A stretch of 35,024 nt of DNA from Candidatus Cloacimonadota bacterium (GCA_021735645.1 JAIPGP010000034.1:1-35024), one strand, 5' to 3'. Positions 25,683-33,657 are shown, counted from the stretch's first letter. The notes: generated by a model not told the origin, from the letters alone. Translations and numbers: made by a program.

Positions 25683-26786
25683 TTAAAAACTATCATAGAA
25701 TATATCTGATTCTGATATTCCATATTCTTTTAACCCTTTTGAGACCGAATTGATCATGCCGGGGCTTCCGCAGAGATAAGCTTCGGTATTTTTACTGTCT
25801 CGTATCACATCTTTTAAATAGGGAGTGATATATCCTGTTTTCCCCTGCCACTTATCTTCTTCGCCGGGCTGGGATAATACCGGGTGATATTCAAAATCAG
25901 CCAGTTTGTTTTCAAATTCATATAAATATTCAGTTAAATAAAGATCCTCCTTACATCGAGCTCCAAAAAAATAAAAGATCTTTCGGGGAGAATTTATTTC
26001 CAGAAGCCATTCCAGCATGGATTTAATCGGAGCCATTCCTGAGCCACCGGCAATAAAAATAATGTCCTTATCGGTATCTCTTATATAGAAATCACCATAA
26101 GGGCCTGTGAATTCTACATCATCCCCTTCCTTAAGATATTCATGCACCCAGGTAGTGCAAATCCCCTTGGGAACCAATCTAATTATAACCTGCACCAGAT
26201 CAGTTGAAGATTGATTGGATGATATTGAATAGGCTCGCGATACAGATTGTTTTACTTTGCCATATCGGGCTGAATGGAGTTGTATATATTGTCCAGCCTT
26301 GAAATTTATTGTTGATGAATCCTTCAGATCAAGTGTCAATTCTTTTATATCGTGAGTATAATCCCTGATACTGGATACTTTTGCCTTAAATTTCCTGATA
26401 TTGAATATTGCCTCAGGTAGTTCAATTTTGATATCTTTTTTTATCTTAACCTGACAGGATAATCGGATATTTTCTGAAATTTCTTCTGGACTAAGAAATG
26501 GCTTCTCAGTTGGTAATAATGGTCCACCGCCTTCTATTACTTTGCATTTGCAGAATCCGCAACTGCCCCTGCCGCCACAGGCAGATGCCAGATAGATGTT
26601 ACGGCTATTCAAACTGCTTAACAAAGATGAACCGCCCTTTACCTTTTCCTGCCTTTTGCCATTGATATCAATATTACACTCACCATAGTCTGCCAGATAC
26701 CTTTCGGCAATCACCAGAAGCGCAGCCAGCACCCCTCCCATCACCATCATTATCCCAGTTGTCTGCAATACCAGAATTATCATCAT
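25683..26786 (-). CDS. nqrF: Na+-translocating NADH:quinone reductase subunit F
   Basis: The 367-aa protein is the NADH-oxidising subunit of NQR. One N-terminal membrane helix (about 3-27) is followed by a 2Fe-2S ferredoxin domain with ligands Cys70, Cys76, Cys79 (SACGGRGSCGFCKCK) and Cys111 (RLSCQVK). A ferredoxin-NADP-reductase module comes next: RAYSISS for FAD, IFIAGGSGMAPIKSML for nucleotide, and AYLCGSPGMI near the C-terminus. It takes electrons from NADH to FAD and the 2Fe-2S centre and on to the membrane subunits. It is slightly shorter than the Vibrio protein (about 408 aa). Two adjacent ATGs start the frame; the first follows AAGGGG closely. The 72-bp gap to nqrE holds an unusual duplication. 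RnfB and RnfC, expected in a RNF complex, are absent. Confidence 0.93.
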   Translation of the reverse strand: MMIILVLQTTGIMMVMGGVLAALLVIAERYLADYGECNIDINGKRQEKVKGGSSLLSSLNSRNIYLASACGGRGSCGFCKCKVIEGGGPLLPTEKPFLSPEEISENIRLSCQVKIKKDIKIELPEAIFNIRKFKAKVSSIRDYTHDIKELTLDLKDSSTINFKAGQYIQLHSARYGKVKQSVSRAYSISSNQSSTDLVQVIIRLVPKGICTTWVHEYLKEGDDVEFTGPYGDFYIRDTDKDIIFIAGGSGMAPIKSMLEWLLEINSPRKIFYFFGARCKEDLYLTEYLYEFENKLADFEYHPVLSQPGEEDKWQGKTGYITPYLKDVIRDSKNTEAYLCGSPGMINSVSKGLKEYGISESDIFYDSF

Positions 26787-26876
26787 CGCCCCTTATTGTA
26801 TGACCGCAATAGCGTGAGTCGAATTTCGTAAGTCTTGAATCGATATCATTGCCACCCCCTATTGTATAACTGCAAT
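26784..26876 (-). repeat. Duplicated nqrE 3' end with an 18-codon mini-ORF at the nqrE-nqrF junction
   Basis: On the minus strand, the end of nqrE (ATTGCAGTTATACAATA, stop TAG, then a G-run and ATG, 26876-26847) recurs 66 bp downstream as ATTGCGGTCATACAATA, G-run and the nqrF ATG (26810-26784). The first copy's ATG opens a frame MISIQDLRNSTHAIAVIQ (26849-26793), ending in the same IAVIQ as NqrE. Each copy has its own purine-rich ribosome binding site. This looks like an old short tandem duplication of a stop/start junction. Confidence 0.65.
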
Positions 26877-27446
26877 ACCGGAAAAACCGATAAAAGCTAA
26901 TGACATTATTCCGGTAATGATCAGCGTGATACCTGCACCCCGCAATCCGGCTGGAACCCGCTGTAATTTCAGTTTCTGCCGCAGTCCTGCTAAGGAGAGT
27001 ATTGCCAGCAGCCAGCCTAAACCTGCTCCTGCACCATAAGCAATCGACTGCAAAAAACTGTAGTTACGGATTACCATAAATAACGAAACACCAAATATTG
27101 CACAATTAACCGTTATCAAAGGCAGAAATATGCCCAGCGTATAATATAACACCGGCGAAAACCGCTCCACAAATAGCTCTGTCAATTGTACAAATGCTGC
27201 TATTACTATGATGAAAACTATATATTGCAGATAAATAATATCCAAAGGAACCAGGATCAGATGATATACGGCATAATTAATAGCTGTAGTGCACACTATC
27301 ACAAAGAATACTGCCACTCCCAGCCCGAATGAAGACTCCACCTCGCGGGATACTGATAGAAATGAGCACATCCCCAGAAAATTTGTAAGTAGAATATTAC
27401 TGGTGAAAATGGCAGCAAAAAATATCACAAAAGCATTTATTTCCAT
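26859..27446 (-). CDS. nqrE: Na+-translocating NADH:quinone reductase subunit E
   Basis: This 195-aa membrane protein has six predicted helices and the NqrE/RnfA pattern. The N-terminal half includes FTSNILLTNFLGMCSFLSVS with the conserved cysteine thought to take part in an iron centre shared with NqrD; a second conserved Cys (LITVNCAIFG) lies in the other half. The C-terminus PAGLRGAGITLIITGIMSLA matches NqrE more than RnfA. It is a core channel/electron-transfer subunit. It begins 6 bp after nqrD, with GAGGT about 8 bp before the ATG. Confidence 0.93.
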   Translation of the reverse strand: MEINAFVIFFAAIFTSNILLTNFLGMCSFLSVSREVESSFGLGVAVFFVIVCTTAINYAVYHLILVPLDIIYLQYIVFIIVIAAFVQLTELFVERFSPVLYYTLGIFLPLITVNCAIFGVSLFMVIRNYSFLQSIAYGAGAGLGWLLAILSLAGLRQKLKLQRVPAGLRGAGITLIITGIMSLAFIGFSGIAVIQ

Positions 27447-27452
27447 TATTAA

Positions 27453-28046
27453 CTACCTCTTTTTCCTTTTCCGGATTTCCACTAACCAGATCAGCATTGC
27501 CAGTAAGAAGAAAGCACTGGGTGCCATTACCATGATAGACCACGGAGTCCACCAGGTGCCCATTACCTGATAACCAAATATTGCTCCAAAGCCAAATATT
27601 TCTCTGATCAGAGAAATCAGCAGCAATACCAGCGTGTATCCCACTCCAGCCCCGATTCCGTCTATCATGCTGTCCAGCGGAGTATTTTTGATCGCAAACG
27701 CCTCTGCCCTGCCCATTATTATGCAGTTTGTGATGATCAATCCTACATAAGGTCCCAGTTGCTGACTCACTTCCGGCAGCACTGCCTTCAGAAATAGATC
27801 TACCAGAATTACATAAAAAGCAATGATAAAGGTCTGCGCCATCATCCGCACCCGCGGGGGTATCAAACTCCTGATTGCCGAGATTGTGAACATGGATAAT
27901 GCCAGAGTAAATATCACTCCCAGTCCCATCACCAAGCTGTTTTTCATCTGATTCGTTACTGCCAGTGCCGAACAGATGCCCAGTATTTGTGCCCAAATGG
28001 CGTTCTCCGTAAAAGCACTCTGGATAAATATCTGTTTTTTATTCAT
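27453..28046 (-). CDS. nqrD: Na+-translocating NADH:quinone reductase subunit D
   Basis: The 197-aa protein is a six-helix membrane subunit, paralogous in fold to NqrE and inserted in opposite topology. Family marks are AQILGICSALAVTN near the N-terminus and GLIITNCIIMGRAEAFA in the middle, both with the cysteines expected for the intramembrane iron centre between NqrD and NqrE. A basic tail (RKRKKR) closes it. The start overlaps the nqrC stop by 1 bp (TAATG), and nqrE follows after 6 bp, so the genes are tightly coupled. Confidence 0.93.
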   Translation of the reverse strand: MNKKQIFIQSAFTENAIWAQILGICSALAVTNQMKNSLVMGLGVIFTLALSMFTISAIRSLIPPRVRMMAQTFIIAFYVILVDLFLKAVLPEVSQQLGPYVGLIITNCIIMGRAEAFAIKNTPLDSMIDGIGAGVGYTLVLLLISLIREIFGFGAIFGYQVMGTWWTPWSIMVMAPSAFFLLAMLIWLVEIRKRKKR

Positions 28047-28723
28047 TATTTATCCCCTTTACTCTTTTTAGAAAAATACTGCTCATACAAAATCTTCAAT
28101 TTCTCTCGAACACCGGATACTACTGCTCTGCTGCTTACTGTAGCTCCTGTGATCTGACGTATCATTCCGCTGGCAGGCTGCTCATTTTCATCTATTAGTT
28201 TCAGTGTGACAAAACCATCAGCCTGCAGAATTGCTTTGCCGCTAAACTGCTCCTGAAACCATGCTTCTGTGATTCTTGCTCCCAATCCCGGGGTTTCGCC
28301 CTGATTAATCACCTTGATGCCTATATACTCACTAAAATCTGACTTGATAGCTACTAATAAATGAATTGTGCTCCATAATCCCTTTACGGAAACCGGAAAT
28401 ATATAGCCCAGCTCTTGACCTTCCCTGCTGAACTTATAATAATTGTATTCTGCATTCAAAGATTTCCTGACTATATAGGTCTTATACAGCTTACTGATCT
28501 CCTCTGCTTCCAGGGCAGCTAATGTTTTACCATTCAGCTCTGGTAATTCAGGAATAAATAAGCTCAGTAAACTGGTTTGCATACTCACTTCGCGAAACAT
28601 CTTCACTCTTTCTTTAGAAAGTTGATAAGACGTTGCCAGAATAAAAGTAAGTATCGCAGACAGGATGATCATAAAGAATACCGGGTAAAATCTGCTGTCT
28701 CTAAAACTCATCTTGTCACTCAT
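28046..28723 (-). CDS. nqrC: Na+-translocating NADH:quinone reductase subunit C (covalent FMN)
   Basis: The 225-aa protein has one N-terminal membrane helix (about 13-33) and a periplasmic flavin domain. It contains the GETPGLGARI motif (about 142-151) and the flavinylation motif ITGATVSS, in which Thr195 should carry FMN through a phosphoester bond made by an ApbE transferase. No apbE is in the window, so the enzyme must be encoded elsewhere. It passes electrons between NqrB and the NqrD/E iron centre. The ATG overlaps the nqrB stop by 4 bp (ATGA). Confidence 0.93.
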   Translation of the reverse strand: MSDKMSFRDSRFYPVFFMIILSAILTFILATSYQLSKERVKMFREVSMQTSLLSLFIPELPELNGKTLAALEAEEISKLYKTYIVRKSLNAEYNYYKFSREGQELGYIFPVSVKGLWSTIHLLVAIKSDFSEYIGIKVINQGETPGLGARITEAWFQEQFSGKAILQADGFVTLKLIDENEQPASGMIRQITGATVSSRAVVSGVREKLKILYEQYFSKKSKGDK

Positions 28724-29634
28724 TTACCTTTCCCTGCCCTGCTTGTGAAAGCATATTCAATGATAGGAGAAAATGTGTTACTTAAGAGAAGTGCAAACAT
28801 GAAACCTTCCGGGAAACTGCTGTACTTGCGAATCAGCACAACCAGAAAACCTGTCAGAATTGCATTTATCCAGATAACTGCCTTATGTTTAGGCATCGAT
28901 ACAGGGTCTGTGAGCATAAACACCATCCCGAACATCACACCTCCGGCAAACAGATAATAAAGAGGATTTTCGCCATATAAAATAAAACTGAAAACTAGAA
29001 ATGATATTATGCCCCCAACGATGGGCTGCCATTTGGCAGTTTTACTTATAATCAGATAAATAGCTGCTGCAATTATCAAAAGACTGGAAATTTCTCCCAT
29101 GCAGCCTGGAATATTACCAAAAAACAAATCTCCCAAACCGCTTACTCCATTTTCGGTCATCTCCGAAATCCGGGTAGCAGCCGTTAGTGCCTGCGGATTT
29201 GCCCAGCTGCCAAATCCACCCGGCAGTCTGGCAAAAGGCAATGTCCACTGCGTCCCCATCTGTTTAGGGAATGATATGAATACAAATATCCTGCCCACCA
29301 GAGCCGGATTAAAAGGATTCATCCCAAATCCGCCAAATACCATTTTGCCAAAAGATATGGCTACCACCGCTCCTACCGCCGCCATCCAGAACGGAATAGC
29401 TGGAGGCAGTATCAATGCCAGCAATGTCCCGGTAACCCACACAGCTCCACTTATCTTACCCGATTTCTGACCCCGCACAAACATATACTCCGTTAATACA
29501 GCAAACAAGTTTGAAACGGCAATCACAGCCACAACGCGCCAGCCAAACCGGAATACAGCATAGATGATTATGGGCACCAAAGCATAAAGCACTCTGTTCA
29601 TTACTTTCTGCTTCATAAAAAGATTTTTGAGCAT
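28720..29634 (-). CDS. nqrB: Na+-translocating NADH:quinone reductase subunit B (NqrB/RnfD family)
   Basis: This 304-aa polytopic membrane protein (about 8-10 helices) is the ion-translocating subunit of the complex. Signatures include FGGFGMNPFNPALVGRIFVF (about 100-119) and a flavinylation-like motif LTAATRIS, where Thr154 would take FMN. It is clearly shorter than Vibrio NqrB (about 410 aa) and nearer to RnfD in size, lacking the long N-terminal extension. Gene order B-C-D-E-F and the NqrF partner argue for NQR. No nqrA precedes it; the upstream gene is a flavoprotein of another family 36 bp away. AAGGA lies only 3 bp from this ATG, so a start at codon 7 is possible. Confidence 0.88.
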   Translation of the reverse strand: MLKNLFMKQKVMNRVLYALVPIIIYAVFRFGWRVVAVIAVSNLFAVLTEYMFVRGQKSGKISGAVWVTGTLLALILPPAIPFWMAAVGAVVAISFGKMVFGGFGMNPFNPALVGRIFVFISFPKQMGTQWTLPFARLPGGFGSWANPQALTAATRISEMTENGVSGLGDLFFGNIPGCMGEISSLLIIAAAIYLIISKTAKWQPIVGGIISFLVFSFILYGENPLYYLFAGGVMFGMVFMLTDPVSMPKHKAVIWINAILTGFLVVLIRKYSSFPEGFMFALLLSNTFSPIIEYAFTSRAGKGK

Positions 29635-29670
29635 GATTCCTTCCCGTGCGGTTTTATTTCCTCAAAAATA

Positions 29671-30657
29671 TCAATGCTTATATTTTGAAAAATATTTCAA
29701 GAATTGCGCCCTCTCATAAAATGCCGGGTCTTTAATATTTTCCTGGCTCAGTTTACCTCTGAATTCATCTATTGTCTGATAATTATGACTGCTCATCCAC
29801 AGCTGCAGAAATTCATTCGCTGCTTGCACTGCACCGATCCCTTCTGTATATAAACTACTCACCATCTGCACTGCCTGCGCACCCGCCAGCAGCATTTTCA
29901 CTACACCTATCCCGTCATGAACTCCTGTTGAGGTGCAGAGATCACAATCTGTCTTACCATACATGATGCCTGTCCAGCGCAGGGAATTATGAAACTCGGA
30001 ATGATGAGAAAAAATATCACCCGAGACCATTTCCAGCTTCTCAATATCTATGTCAGGACTGTAGAACCTATTGAACAGCACCAATCCTTTGATCCCTGTA
30101 AAGGATAGATCACGCAGCGACCTTGCCACATTCTCAAAATATGTACTTACTTTGATACTGACAGGAATGGTTGTCTCTCTGGCTATTTGACTGGCTATCA
30201 TCAGATACTCTTTGCGAATGGCTTCATCCAGCACTTTAGGGTCTGAAGGCAGATAAAATATATTCACCTCTAAAGCATCTGCTCCGGCTGCCGCTATCTC
30301 TCTGGCATAATCTGTCCAGGAGCCGTATCGATAACAATTTATACTCGCAATCACCGGTATGGACACAGCAGCTTTCATATCTTTGATCAATTGCAGATAG
30401 TTGTCTAAAACATGCCTTCTCTGAAAATATTCCATCATCTCATGGGCTTCAGGATATGAGTTCATGGCAGATTGTTCATCCAGCTCTCGTATCTCATTTT
30501 CTATCTGTTCCTCAAACAGGGAAGGCAAAATCACTGCTCCAGCACCCGCCTCTTCCAGTTTTTTTACCGTCTCTATTTCACGATTTAATCCACAGGAACC
30601 TGCAATAACAGGACTTTTTAATTCTAAACCCATATAAGTTATCCGGGTATTTACCAT
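29671..30657 (-). CDS. Dihydroorotate dehydrogenase-like flavoprotein, substrate unknown
   Basis: The 328-aa protein has the FMN TIM-barrel of the class 1 dihydroorotate dehydrogenase family: start LELKSPVIAGSCGLNRE, IPVIASINCYRYGSW, IPVSIKVSTYF, and a C-terminal phosphate-binding GVHDGIGVVKMLLAGAQAVQ. The orotate-binding N-x-SCPN loop expected after the glutamate is replaced by EVNIFYLPSD, so a role in pyrimidine synthesis is doubtful. Related DHOD-like genes in anaerobes often lie near pyruvate:ferredoxin oxidoreductase; none is seen here. It lies between a ferritin-like gene and nqrB, close enough for one transcript. GGAGG is 9 bp before the ATG. Confidence 0.82.
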   Translation of the reverse strand: MVNTRITYMGLELKSPVIAGSCGLNREIETVKKLEEAGAGAVILPSLFEEQIENEIRELDEQSAMNSYPEAHEMMEYFQRRHVLDNYLQLIKDMKAAVSIPVIASINCYRYGSWTDYAREIAAAGADALEVNIFYLPSDPKVLDEAIRKEYLMIASQIARETTIPVSIKVSTYFENVARSLRDLSFTGIKGLVLFNRFYSPDIDIEKLEMVSGDIFSHHSEFHNSLRWTGIMYGKTDCDLCTSTGVHDGIGVVKMLLAGAQAVQMVSSLYTEGIGAVQAANEFLQLWMSSHNYQTIDEFRGKLSQENIKDPAFYERAQFLKYFSKYKH

Positions 30658-30671
30658 CTTTTCATACCTCC

Positions 30672-31124
30672 CTAATTATTGCTCAATATATCCTGGTCAT
30701 ACAGCTTCTCAAATTGCAACTTGTGCCCGGTTTCTTCTTCTGCCAACCGGCTGAATACTCCTTCCGTTTCTGTGCCCTTGAATCTCTCTGCCAGTTCGGT
30801 ATATAGTGCTTTGGAAGCTTCTTCACGTTTCATCGCTACTATCAGTATATCCTGATAACTCAAATCTCCCTGGGGCTCCTCAGCTACCAGATACTCACTT
30901 ATCTGCAAATCCTCTACGCTTTTGTGTACTATCTTCTCCACTCCCTTATCAAGTATTGTAGTTAATACTGTGATATGACCACGTTCCATCATTTCCAGTT
31001 CCTTTAACATTGCCTTCTGACTCGTAAACCTGATCTTTTCCTGCAAAGATTGATAAAATTCTACTGCTTCACGTTCCCGCTCTATGGCAAATTCTATTAC
31101 TGCTTTAAAATCTTCACGCTTCAT
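30672..31124 (-). CDS. Ferritin-like (rubrerythrin-type) di-iron protein without rubredoxin domain
   Basis: The 150-aa protein is a four-helix bundle of the rubrerythrin/ferritin-like class. Iron-ligand motifs are visible in each helix: EREREAVEFY (helix 1), ELEMMERGH (helix 2, E-x-x-H), KREEASKALY (helix 3) and AEEETGHKLQFE (helix 4, E-x-x-H). It lacks the C-terminal rubredoxin knuckle present in the rubrerythrin at 31413-32000. A peroxidase or iron-handling role is likely but unproven. It starts the DHOD-like/nqr block, just after a strong terminator, with AAGGAG before the ATG. Confidence 0.85.
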   Translation of the reverse strand: MKREDFKAVIEFAIEREREAVEFYQSLQEKIRFTSQKAMLKELEMMERGHITVLTTILDKGVEKIVHKSVEDLQISEYLVAEEPQGDLSYQDILIVAMKREEASKALYTELAERFKGTETEGVFSRLAEEETGHKLQFEKLYDQDILSNN

Positions 31125-31192
31125 TGTATTTCTCCTTCTATTTTATTTATTCTTTTCCGCTTTTATATAAATCTTTGATTATTTAGTTTATA

Positions 31193-31224
31193 TTAGAAAA
31201 TGCTGCCTAAGCAGCATTTTCTAA
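31193..31224 (-). terminator. Strong hairpin terminator after the oxygen-defence operon
   Basis: TTAGAAAATGCTGC and GCAGCATTTTCTAA form a perfect 14-bp stem around a 4-nt loop, 35 bp after the rubredoxin stop. The A/T-rich outer stem makes it usable in both directions. It separates the oxygen-defence genes from the ferritin-like/DHOD/nqr genes. Confidence 0.8.
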
Positions 31225-31258
31225 TTAATAATCTCTCTATGTCACTGTTAAAATAAAC

Positions 31259-31399
31259 TTAGTCCATGGGACTAAATAAATCTTTGCCAACACCACATTC
31301 GGGACAAGTCCAATCTTCTGGCAAATCCTCAAATGATACATTGTTGTTCTCTGCCGGATCATAGATATAACCGCACGCATCACAGATATATTTCTGCAT
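31259..31399 (-). CDS. Rubredoxin
   Basis: A 46-aa protein, [20 protein letters not shown] at the start, with the two knuckles [10 protein letters not shown] (Cys6, Cys9) and CPECGVGKD (Cys32, Cys35) and the aromatic residues typical of rubredoxin. It binds one iron and carries single electrons. AGGAGG lies 4 bp before the ATG, and the gene starts 13 bp after the rubrerythrin stop. It is the natural electron donor for the rubrerythrin, desulfoferrodoxin and flavodiiron protein of the same operon. Family rubredoxins are usually about 52 aa; this one has a short linker. Confidence 0.95.
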   Translation of the reverse strand: MQKYICDACGYIYDPAENNNVSFEDLPEDWTCPECGVGKDLFSPMD

Positions 31400-31412
31400 A
31401 ATTCCTCCTACA

Positions 31413-32000
31413 CTAATAATTTTCGGTTAAAATTTCAAAATATGCCTTCGGATGTGCACATACTGGACACTCTTCCGGCGCTTCGATAGCTGATACTATG
31501 TGACCACATTTACGACATTGCCAGAACACCTTTCCGTCTTTTTTAAATACGGCAAGGTCCTTTACATTATTCCAGAGTTTACGATATCTCTCTTCATGAT
31601 GTTTCTCGATGGCTGATATCAGTTTAAAAAGTGTAGCCACATCAGGATAACCCTCTGCTAATGCAACCTCGGCAAAGTGAGGATAAAGCTCTGACCACTC
31701 CTCCTTCTCTCCATTAGCTGCATAGTCCAGATTCTTCAATGTGCTGTCCATAGCTACAGGATATCCAGCGCCATTGATCTCTACTACCTGCTCATTCATA
31801 CCATGCTTCAGCAATGCTTTAAAGAATAGCTTCGCATGTTCTTGTTCATTTCCGGCTGTTTCCAGAAAAATACCGCCTATCTGCTGATATCCCTCTTTCA
31901 TCGCTATTTTACTGTAAAAAGTATAACGATTCCTCGCCTGGGATTCTCCAGCAAATGCTTTCATTAAATTTCCTGCGGTTTGAGAATCTTTAAATTCCAT
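31413..32000 (-). CDS. rbr: Rubrerythrin
   Basis: The 195-aa protein is a full-length rubrerythrin that reduces hydrogen peroxide to water in the cytoplasm of anaerobes. The N-terminal di-iron bundle has [30 protein letters not shown] and [10 protein letters not shown]. The C-terminal rubredoxin-like domain has CRKCGH (about 161-166) and [11 protein letters not shown] (about 178-188). Electrons probably come from the rubredoxin gene next to it. A GGAG ribosome binding site precedes the ATG. It belongs to the operon running from the flavodiiron gene to rubredoxin. Confidence 0.96.
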   Translation of the reverse strand: MEFKDSQTAGNLMKAFAGESQARNRYTFYSKIAMKEGYQQIGGIFLETAGNEQEHAKLFFKALLKHGMNEQVVEINGAGYPVAMDSTLKNLDYAANGEKEEWSELYPHFAEVALAEGYPDVATLFKLISAIEKHHEERYRKLWNNVKDLAVFKKDGKVFWQCRKCGHIVSAIEAPEECPVCAHPKAYFEILTENY

Positions 32001-32019
32001 TTCTACTCCTATCTATTTT

Positions 32020-32196
32020 CTATTTTGGTTCCCAATAACATCGCTTGGGAGATATTATTTCTTCGTCTTTCTTCAGTTCTTTCATCACTTTGTCAACTAC
32101 TGTTTTTTCCAGTCCACCCAGCTCAGCGATTTCACCGGCTTTCAAAGCTTTTCCAGCCTCATGCATCACCTTCAGGACTTTCTCTTTATCACCCAT
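32020..32196 (-). CDS. Small winged-helix DNA-binding-like protein with a conserved-type RCYW tail
   Basis: The favoured start is the ATG at 32196, one base after the desulfoferrodoxin stop, with AAAGGA 4-5 bp upstream; this gives 58 aa. Longer frames overlapping that gene exist up to 32241 but have no better signal. The sequence is a compact helix-turn-helix: VLKVMHEAGKALKAGEIAEL, then VVDKVMKELKKDEEI, then SPKRCYWEP. Small wHTH proteins with a C-terminal P-K-R-C-Y-[YW]-x-P motif occur in many anaerobes. A redox-sensitive regulator of this operon is an attractive guess because of the single cysteine, but nothing proves DNA binding. Confidence 0.72.
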   Translation of the reverse strand: MGDKEKVLKVMHEAGKALKAGEIAELGGLEKTVVDKVMKELKKDEEIISPKRCYWEPK

Positions 32197-32197
32197 A

Positions 32198-32584
32198 CTA
32201 TCCTTTCCACAATCCATGAAGATTACACCATTCCAGGGCATAAAGAATTTCTGATTTCTTCACCGGGAATTCTGCTTCCGGAGCATCTCCAGGGTTCAGC
32301 TCTTGACGAAATATCCCGCTGGTTGTATGAACTTCTATAAATTTGATGTAATGCTTCTCAAGCATGGGATGTGCTGCATTTTGACCTATCTTTACTAAAA
32401 CACCCTTATCGGTTTCCTGAATATAGGGTACATGCTTCTCTGTAGTTGCATCTTCTGTTTTTGCTTCCAGTTTTACCATTTTCTGACCGCAACAGGTCAA
32501 ATCCTTCGCTCCTTCATTGAGTACTTCTACCACATTACCACATACTTCACAGTAATAAATCTCACGTAATTCTGTCTTTTCCAT
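32198..32584 (-). CDS. dfx: Desulfoferrodoxin (superoxide reductase)
   Basis: The 128-aa protein reduces superoxide to hydrogen peroxide without producing oxygen. The N-terminal desulforedoxin-like centre I has YYCEVCG (Cys12, Cys15) and LTCCGQ (Cys31, Cys32). The catalytic centre II has the iron ligands in EKHVPYI, HPMLEKHYIKF and CNLHGLWKG. This makes it the two-centre (2Fe) class. Electrons probably come from rubredoxin. The peroxide it makes would be removed by the rubrerythrin and thiol peroxidase of the same operon. AAGGAG precedes the ATG. Confidence 0.97.
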   Translation of the reverse strand: MEKTELREIYYCEVCGNVVEVLNEGAKDLTCCGQKMVKLEAKTEDATTEKHVPYIQETDKGVLVKIGQNAAHPMLEKHYIKFIEVHTTSGIFRQELNPGDAPEAEFPVKKSEILYALEWCNLHGLWKG

Positions 32585-32594
32585 TATTTTCTCC

Positions 32595-33119
32595 TTAATT
32601 TTGGGTTGTTGCCGGCGGGGTAAAGACTCTTCCTGCCAGCTCTTTGTCTAACATCAAGATTCCATAACTATTATCACCTATCCGGTTCAAATGGTTTATG
32701 TAACCTTCCATACTTGATTCTTCCTCTACCTGCTCATCGACAAACCATTGCAAAAAACCCTTTGAAGCATGATCTTTATCAGATATGGCAATATCCATCA
32801 GTTTATTGATCAGCTCTGAGACAAATACTTCATGCTCGTAGGCAAGTTCAAATACTTCCAGAGCAGATTCAAAATCTGATTTAGGTTTTTCTATTGCTTC
32901 CAGATGAACTCTCGCTCCACGTTCATTCAAATACTGATAAAATTTCATCGCATGAAAGTGCTCTTCCTGTGCCTGAACTACAAAGAAATTTGCAAATCCT
33001 GGTAGATTCTCACTCTCCAGATAAGCTGCCATAGACAAGTAATAATATTCGGAAAATAGTTCCTTATTTATCTGATCATTAATTTCCTGGGCTAATTCTG
33101 CCGAAATTTTCATTTTCAT
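32595..33119 (-). CDS. ftnA: Bacterial ferritin (FtnA-type)
   Basis: The 174-aa protein is a non-haem ferritin that stores iron in a 24-subunit shell. Ferroxidase residues appear in INKELFSEYYYLSMAAYLE (Glu about 20), QAQEEHFHAMKFYQYL (Glu and His about 51-57) and VDEQVEEESSM (Glu about 130). By sequestering Fe(II) it limits Fenton chemistry, fitting its place between desulfoferrodoxin and thiol peroxidase. AAGGAG sits 7 bp before the ATG at 33119; a second ATG two codons later is less well placed. Confidence 0.94.
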   Translation of the reverse strand: MKMKISAELAQEINDQINKELFSEYYYLSMAAYLESENLPGFANFFVVQAQEEHFHAMKFYQYLNERGARVHLEAIEKPKSDFESALEVFELAYEHEVFVSELINKLMDIAISDKDHASKGFLQWFVDEQVEEESSMEGYINHLNRIGDNSYGILMLDKELAGRVFTPPATTQN

Positions 33120-33137
33120 TGTTTCTCTCCTTCTTTG

Positions 33138-33641
33138 TTAATTGTGAAGATGCTCAAGAACCGCTTCATAATCAGGTTCTTCCACTATCTCAGGTACTAA
33201 TTGCCTATATCCCACACTACCATCTGCTTCTATCACCAGCACTGCCCGTGCCAGCAGTCCCCGCATAGGTCCATCCACTATCTGCACCCCATATTCTCTA
33301 CCAAACTCTGCTGATCGGTACACGCTGAGGGTTTCCACATTCTGCAAACCTTCTGCTCCGCAAAATCTCGCCTGGGCGAATGGCAGATCTGCAGATATGC
33401 ACAACACAAATGTATCCGGAAGTTTCTCAGCAATAGCATTAAATCTGCGTACCGATGCCGCACAAACTCCTGTATCCAGACTCGGAAAGATATTCAATAC
33501 TATCCGACTGCCCTTATAAGCTGCCAATGCAGCATCACTGAGATCATTCCGCGTAAGTTTAAAATCTGGAGCAGTGCTGCCCATTTCCGGCAGCTCACCA
33601 CTCGTATGGATCACGTTTCCCTTTAAAGTTATTTCGCTCAT
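33138..33641 (-). CDS. tpx: Thiol peroxidase (Tpx, peroxiredoxin family)
   Basis: The 167-aa protein is an atypical two-cysteine peroxiredoxin. The peroxidatic Cys is in PSLDTGVCAASVRRFN (about residue 59) and the resolving Cys in ARFCGAEGLQN (about residue 93), the standard Tpx spacing. It reduces peroxides using thioredoxin or an equivalent donor, neither of which is encoded here. It is cytoplasmic; no signal peptide. The start at 33641 follows AAGGAG by 9 bp. It lies 16 bp downstream of the flavodiiron gene. Confidence 0.95.
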   Translation of the reverse strand: MSEITLKGNVIHTSGELPEMGSTAPDFKLTRNDLSDAALAAYKGSRIVLNIFPSLDTGVCAASVRRFNAIAEKLPDTFVLCISADLPFAQARFCGAEGLQNVETLSVYRSAEFGREYGVQIVDGPMRGLLARAVLVIEADGSVGYRQLVPEIVEEPDYEAVLEHLHN

Positions 33642-33657
33642 ATGTATTTAACTCCTT

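Noticed and set aside
25683-29634. RNF complex instead of NQR
   Set aside because: The FAD/2Fe-2S NqrF subunit is present, gene order is B-C-D-E-F, and RnfB and RnfC are absent.
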